Below, piece by piece: positions 37,801 through 39,257 of a DNA stretch of 39,257 nucleotides. Both the position numbers and the translations under genes were made by a program. Origin of the DNA: Mycobacterium kyorinense (lineage in GTDB: Bacteria; Actinomycetota; Actinomycetes; Mycobacteriales; Mycobacteriaceae); the NCBI RefSeq assembly GCF_002101735.1, contig NZ_LQPE01000012.1, positions 1-39,257 of the forward strand, in the 5' to 3' direction. Every line of letters starts with the position of its first letter. Position 1 is the stretch's first letter. The notes beneath the pieces were generated by a model. The model did no database searches. It saw only the letters and a list, made by a program, of their open reading frames with translations, and was not told the origin of the DNA.

Positions 37801-39257
37801 CACCGTCGACACCGACGCCGGTCCGCACCTGCACGCCGACTGGACCTGGGCGCCTTCGAGTTTCAGCGAATCTCAAGCCGGCCGGCTCAGCCAGTTGTGG
37901 GTCGACGCTCTGTCCGGAATCTGCGCGCACGTGCGGGCCGGTGGCGGCGGACTCACCCCTTCGGATATCGCCCCGGCCCCCCTGAGCCAGCAGCAGATCG
38001 ATGAGCTCGAGCGTCAGTATCACATCGCGGACGTCTTGCCGCTGACGCCCTTGCAGCAGGGGCTGCTCTTTCACGCCCACAGTGTGGGAGACAGCGACCG
38101 CGATCTGTATGCGGTGCAACTGGACATCACGTTAAGCGGGCGGCTCGACCATCAGCGGCTACGCGATGCGGTGCACGAGGTGATCAACCGCCATCCGCAC
38201 CTGGCGGCCCGATTCTGCGAACAGTTCGACCCACCGGTACAGCTCATCCCGGCCGATCCCGCAGCCCCTTGGCGCTATATCGATCTGGACGGCGCTGCCA
38301 CCCTCGACGAGCAGATCGAGCAACTCTGCGTCGCCGAGCGCGCCGCGGTTTGCGACCTGGCCCATCCGCAGGCTTTCCGGGTCGCGTTGATCCGCACCGC
38401 GCCGGATCGGCACCGCTTGGTGCTGACCAATCACCACCTCGTGCTCGATGGTTGGTCGCTGCCGATCCTGCTGCAGGAAATCTTTGTCGGCTATCACGGA
38501 CAACGGCTGCCCGCGGCGGTGCCATACCGCAGGTTCCTCACCTGGCTGGCCGAGCGCGACCACGAAAGTGCCCGCACTGCCTGGCGCGAAGTGCTGGCAG
38601 GGTTTGATACCCCTACTCTGGTCGGCCCGCCGCAAAACCCGAAGCCAGCGCAACGGGGCGTCGTCTCATATCGAATGCCCGAGAACATCACTCGGTCGCT
38701 TGACGAGCTGGCGCGCTCACACCACACCACCCTCAACACCGTGCTGCAAGCCGGCTGGGTGCAGCTGCTGATGTGGCTGACCGGCCAGCACGATGTCGCA
38801 TTCGGTACGACGGTCTCGGGCCGGCCCGCCGAGGTGCCCGGCGCGGAGTCGATGGTCGGGTTGTTGATCAACACGATACCGATGCGGGCGCGCCTCACGG
38901 CAGAAACCACCACCGTCGAGCTGCTCGACCAACTGCAGCGCGTCCACGCCAACACCCTTGAGCACCAACATCTATCGCTGAGCGAGATCCACCGCATCAC
39001 CGGCCACGACCAACTGTTCGACACCCTGTTGGTGTTCGAGAACTACCCGGTCGACACCAGTGCGATGCCGGGAATCGACGGGCCTGCCATCACCGAGTTC
39101 ACCAGCCGCGAATCCACCGACTACCCGCTGACACTGCAAGCCATTCCCGGCCACGAACTGGGCCTGCGGGTCGAATACGACACCGATGTGTTTGAGGGCC
39201 GAAGCATTGAGGCGTTGGTGGGGCGGTTGGAGCGGGTGGTGGTGGCGATGGCCGCTG
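25871..39257 (+). CDS. Non-ribosomal peptide synthetase 2, 5' part (3' end outside window)
   Basis: About 4462 residues are visible and the frame is open at the edge. Domains with landmark residues: starter-type C (HHLVIDG 141-147), A (TSG near 611), PCP (Ser1002), E (HHLAVDG 1173), C (HHIVLDG 1654), A (TSG near 2113), PCP (Ser2490), C (HHIAADG 2675), A (TSG near 3161), PCP (Ser3537), E (HHLAVDG 3705), C (HHLVLDG 4188, incomplete). The divergent N-terminal C domain, with no carrier before it, suggests lipoinitiation by a fatty acyl donor. My pocket readings are DVWSIAMVH (Thr-related, uncertain), DVWCVAAVY (uncertain hydrophobic) and DVWTVVAMC, identical to NRPS 1. Predicted start of product: acyl, D-residue, L-residue, D-aromatic-like residue. 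GTG 25871 was chosen for its GTGA coupling; GTG 25868 and ATG 25883 are alternatives. Confidence 0.95.
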   Translation, partial: MKVSMGLDDRALPLTRGQLDIWLARETGSLDAKWQLGMLGRIEGSLDPDLLAKAVCQVVAEAEPLRATFIEVDGRVLQKAVDYPDVELARYDLMGSQDPGREAYRLAYSIQRTPMPLSGPLFKFALFQTAVREFYLFVCCHHLVIDGIGIGLISHRIATVYSAMASGTSAPPAFFGSLTSLVDCESTYEASADYLADQAYWAANLPSESQPRYQLARAAAGRDPGESCAPVQLDPDVVAEITLLARTLGVRRASVITAACALLVRGRDVDGSEVVFDFPVSRRVLPETTTVPGMVSGVVPLVLKASPRQAVAAFCEHVDARMQGVLQHQRFPVRVLENKSRRRGAPEASNRVLLNFIPTTRLADFAGASGSGAVTHSGFEDQLELWFIRADDQLFLDTAGPRQLLADCDVHDLVGRLERVMLAMTADPARSLSSIEVVEADDRARLDGWGNRAVLTAPPTAPASIPALFAAQVARVPDAVAVTFEGVSVTYRQLDEASNRLAHMLTHHGVGPGTCVALLLPRSAEAVTAILAVLKTGAAYVPIDPAVPAARVEFVVGDAAPVVAITTAGFASRLDGFEVLVIDVDDPAVDAQPSTALPMPGPSDIAYIIYTSGTTGVPKGVAIAHHNVTHLLESVDDDLERTAVWSQWHSLAFDVSVWEIFGALLGGGRLVVVPESVARSPEDFHALLVAEQVNVLSQTPSAFYALQTADALAPELGRQLKLETVIFAGEALEPARLRGWLERHPGAPRLVNMYGTTETTVHASFREIGWGDVDGVVSPVGVPLAHLGFFVLDGWLRPAPAGVVGELYVAGRGVGFGYVGRAGLTSSRFVACPFGAPGQRMYRTGDLVCWDAAGQLTYLGRADEQVKIRGYRIELGEIEAALSGVPGVDQAAVIAREDRPGDTRLVGYLTGSADPVQVREQLAERLPGYMVPAALVVLEALPLTVNGKLDKRALPAPEYANADRYRAPANAIEELLAGIYAQVLGLEQVGVDDSFFELGGDSILSMQVASQARAAGLLCRPRDVFVEQTVARLARVARVVDGAGPTDEGIGQVIPTPIMRWLAGVAGPVEQFNQTMLLQAPAGVREADVVALLQALLDRHAMLRLRVTDSTDRNWSLWVPEAGTVDARECLHSVDVLSVQAVAAARSRLNPAAGVMLSALWVAPTGQLALIVHHLAVDGVSWRILLEDLNIAWAQHRAGQPLALPAIGTSFARWSALLADYAHAPHVTRLAAAWRQAARGPAVLPGVRTEVDTYENAGHLSTELDVETTRMLLGEVPAAFHAGIHDILLIAFGLALAEFLDADGATIGIEVEGHGRHEDLAPDVDLSRTVGWFTTKYPVSLNLNGLSWAQIVAGDAGLGAVLKGAKEQLRALPDDLTYGVLRYLNSQVELAGSDPPIGFNYLGRLGLSAAEVGGDAWRISEEDLSLTGLASAVPMPLMHTLELNAATVDTDAGPHLHADWVWAPSVLDEAQIGELSRLWFDAVSGICAHVRRGGGGLTPSDIAPARLSQQQIDELQQQYRIADVLPLTPMQQGLLFHAAAAQGNDDAYAMQLEITLSGPLDQQRLRDAVHNVVNRHPNLAARFCQQPGEPVQVIPVDPEMPWRYAELDADIAEQIRRVRTAERAAVCQFADQPAFRAALLRTAEDRHLFVLTYHHIVLDGWSLPILLQEIFAGYYGQRLPPAVPYRRFVTWLAERDVADAHAAWRKLFAGFDTPTLVGSPRRLEPGRRAVATFRVPEHITRALGELARSHHTTVNTVLQGGWALLLTSLTGQHDVAFGVTVSGRPAEIAGADSMVGLLINTVPVRAHITAATTTADLLVQLQNAYNDTLEHQHLALSDIQRITGHDQLFDTLLVFENYPIDTDALSSADGLTITEFGNHEYNHYPLAVQALPGERLGLRVEFDTDVFDSADIQTLIERLQRMLVAMSLDPARRLSAMDILDAGEQARLGAWGHRTVLTRPAPAAATVPALFTAQVTRTPQAVSVSCQGRSLTYRELDEASNRLAHLLADHGAGPGQHVALLFSRSAEAVVAILAVLKTGAAYVPIDPALPLARIRFMVADAAPVVALSTAGLRSRLDQSEVLVLTIDDPDVDTWPSTALPGPVPDDVAYLIYTSGTTGAPKGVAITHRNVTRLFDSLDASLPSGPGQIWAQWHSYSFDVSVWEVFGALLHGGQLVVVPESVAGSPDDLHALLIDERVDVLCQTPSAAGMLSPQGLESTALVVAGEACPPELVDRWADGRVMINAYGPTETTVYAAISAPLTAGSGVVPIGAPVPGAALFVLDRWLRPVPPGAVGELYVAGGGVGYGYACRTGLTASRFVACPFGGFGERMYRTGDLVRWRVDGQLDYLGRADEQVKIRGYRIELGEVQAALNALAGVDQAAVIAREDRPGDKRLVGYVTGTADPAQIHEKLAERLPAYMVPAAVVAIQALPLTVNGKLDKRALPAPDYSAGDYRAPANAIEEILAAIYARVLGLERVGRDDSFFELGGDSLSAMRLVAAINDSLDAGLAVRTVFDAPTVARLAPHIGDGTRRLEPLVALERPAVVPVSFAQSRLWVLDQVQGPSPAYNMTAALRLRGPLDVDSLGTALADVVGRHESLRTVFSAPEGIPQQVVVPVGQADFGWDVLDVTGWPESRVRQAIDETARHTFDLTAEIPLRARLLHLDEDEHVLVAVVHHIAADGWSITPLVRDLGLAYASRQAGRVPDWAPLTVQYADYTLWQRAQFGDLDDPDSVIGAQLAYWQDALVGLPERLQLPTDRPYPPVADHRGASVAVEWPAELQQRVARVAREHNATSFMVVQAALVVLLAKLSASSDVAVGFPIAGRRDPVLDELVGFFVNTLVLRVDVAGDPSVAELLGQVRARSLAAYEHQDVPFEVLVERLNPTRSLSHHPLVQVALAWHNQPAELALGNLEVTPVTVETHSARMDLVFSLAERWTGTGEPGGIAGDVEFRTDVFDAASIETLTDRLRRMLEAITADPGAMLSSLDVLADSEHARLDAIGNRAALTRPEPLAASIPESFAAAAARAPEAVAVSGQGHSMTYRELDQASNRLAHLLVAQGTGAGQCVALLLPRSAEAVVAILAVLKTGAAYLPIDPGLPPARIAFVLRDAAPVAAITTARHAERLDGFDLAVIDVDDPGIDPQPTTALSVPAADDIAYLIYTSGTTGVPKGVAVTHRNVTQLLAPLDAGLPAAGVWSHAHSLAFDVSVWEIFGALLRGGRVVVIAEAMVGSPDELHATLIDEQVDVLTQTPSALQVLSPEGLDSVALVTVGEACPAEIVDRWASGRVMVNAYGPTETTMCVAISAPLTAGAGVPPIGMPVTGAALFVLDGWLRRVPVGVVGELYVAGAGVACGYVGRSALTASRFAACPFGGPGQRMYRTGDLVRWRADGQLDYLGRADEQVKIRGYRIELGEIQAALTALDGVEQAVVIAREDRPGDKRLVGYITGSADPTTLRATLTERLPAHMVPVAILAVESWPLTPNGKLDTRALPAPDYADTARYRAPANAVEETLAGIYAQVLGLERVGVDDSFFDLGGDSISAMQVVARARAAGLVCRPRDVFVEQTVARLARVTETAGAGGPIDEGVGAVTPTPIMCWLNSIDGPVDQFNQTVLIQGPPEVGEADVVVLLQALLDRHAMLRAHLNDDGASLTVPEVGSVDARECLQTVDELSDESLIQARSRLNPAAGVMLRALWVTATRQLALIIHHLAVDGVSWRILLEDLNVSWAQHRSGQPLELPAGGTSFARWASLLSECAHASDVVAHAHVWREVAATPAALPAVNPEVDTYASAGHLSVSLDAQTTAILLGDVPAAFHAGVQDILLIAFGLAVTEFLGISDAPVAIDVEGHGRQEELAPGVDLSRTVGWFTTKYPVALSLGELRWGQVIAGEPALGAVIKDAKEQLRALPDGLTYGVLRYLNRDVDLASPDPSIGFNYFGRLGAAGNGSRDVWRICQEGLLLAGSSATIPMPLAHTVELNAGTVDTDAGPHLHADWTWAPSSFSESQAGRLSQLWVDALSGICAHVRAGGGGLTPSDIAPAPLSQQQIDELERQYHIADVLPLTPLQQGLLFHAHSVGDSDRDLYAVQLDITLSGRLDHQRLRDAVHEVINRHPHLAARFCEQFDPPVQLIPADPAAPWRYIDLDGAATLDEQIEQLCVAERAAVCDLAHPQAFRVALIRTAPDRHRLVLTNHHLVLDGWSLPILLQEIFVGYHGQRLPAAVPYRRFLTWLAERDHESARTAWREVLAGFDTPTLVGPPQNPKPAQRGVVSYRMPENITRSLDELARSHHTTLNTVLQAGWVQLLMWLTGQHDVAFGTTVSGRPAEVPGAESMVGLLINTIPMRARLTAETTTVELLDQLQRVHANTLEHQHLSLSEIHRITGHDQLFDTLLVFENYPVDTSAMPGIDGPAITEFTSRESTDYPLTLQAIPGHELGLRVEYDTDVFEGRSIEALVGRLERVVVAMAA
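28797..28873 (+). repeat. Near-identical PCP segment, copy 2
   Basis: Matches 1-77 with two mismatches over 77 bases. It lies in the first carrier domain of NRPS 2. After the GGDS motif the two sequences diverge, copy 1 toward a C-type partner and this one toward an E-type partner, so the match ends at a functional boundary. Confidence 0.85.
34484..34518 (+). repeat. 35-bp perfect repeat in C domain, copy 3
   Basis: Exact copy of 1224-1258 and 4362-4396, in the third C domain of NRPS 2. Confidence 0.85.

Noticed and set aside
1..39257. Classical GPL mps1/mps2 locus of the M. smegmatis / M. avium type
   Set aside because: The E-domain pattern, A-domain readings, A-less terminus, lack of a terminal reductase and the uronate/pentose genes do not fit fatty acyl-D-Phe-D-allo-Thr-D-Ala-alaninol, so no mps symbols were assigned.

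Overview
This window looks like chromosomal DNA of a mycobacterium. It is GC-rich with tightly packed genes. It combines large non-ribosomal peptide synthetases (NRPS) with GAP/Sap-type lipid-addressing membrane proteins, PapA-like acyltransferases and GT1 glycosyltransferases of the kind found in mycobacterial glycopeptidolipid (GPL) loci. It reads as a biosynthetic locus for one or two glycosylated lipopeptides. No tRNA, rRNA, CRISPR array or insertion sequence was seen. The species cannot be fixed from the sequence.

Layout. (1) 1-9578 (+): the 3' end of an NRPS, PCP-C-A-PCP-C-A-PCP-E-C-PCP. It ends in a C-PCP unit with no adenylation (A) domain and no release domain. (2) 9584-15508: PapA-like acyltransferase (-), a short leader ORF plus sulfotransferase-like gene (+), GAP-like membrane protein (-), glycosyltransferase (+) and Gfo/Idh/MocA oxidoreductase (+). 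(3) 15516-18940: GMC oxidoreductase (-), TylF-like O-methyltransferase (+) and a second GAP-like protein (-). (4) 19118-25556, a probable plus-strand operon: second PapA-like protein, nucleotide-sugar 6-dehydrogenase, UDP-glucuronate decarboxylase/epimerase-like SDR and two more GT1 glycosyltransferases. The dehydrogenase/SDR and the GT pair have overlapping stop and start codons. (5) 25557-25870: a regulatory region with a perfect TGTGA-N6-TCACA Crp-type site and a short upstream ORF. (6) 25871 to the window end (+): a second NRPS that begins with a starter-type C domain, Cs-A-PCP-E-C-A-PCP-C-A-PCP-E-C..., still open at the edge.

Proposed joint function. The NRPSs make acylated peptides. The nearest pocket readings are an aromatic-like residue followed by Thr (D-allo-Thr after epimerization) at the end of NRPS 1, and D-X, an uncertain residue and a D-aromatic-like residue at the start of NRPS 2. 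Three GT1 enzymes would add sugars. The dehydrogenase/SDR pair would supply a uronic acid- or pentose-type donor. The methyltransferase, acyltransferases, oxidoreductases and sulfotransferase-like protein would decorate the product, and the GAP proteins would help move it to the surface. Products and order are inference.

A second layer is transcriptional. A TANNNT -10 element lies 6-8 nt before the start codon of PapA 1, the leader ORF, GAP 1, the Gfo/Idh/MocA gene, the methyltransferase, GAP 2 and PapA 2. This predicts leaderless or nearly leaderless mRNAs for most non-NRPS transcription units. The sulfotransferase and NRPS 2 both start inside a GTGA overlap with a short upstream ORF.
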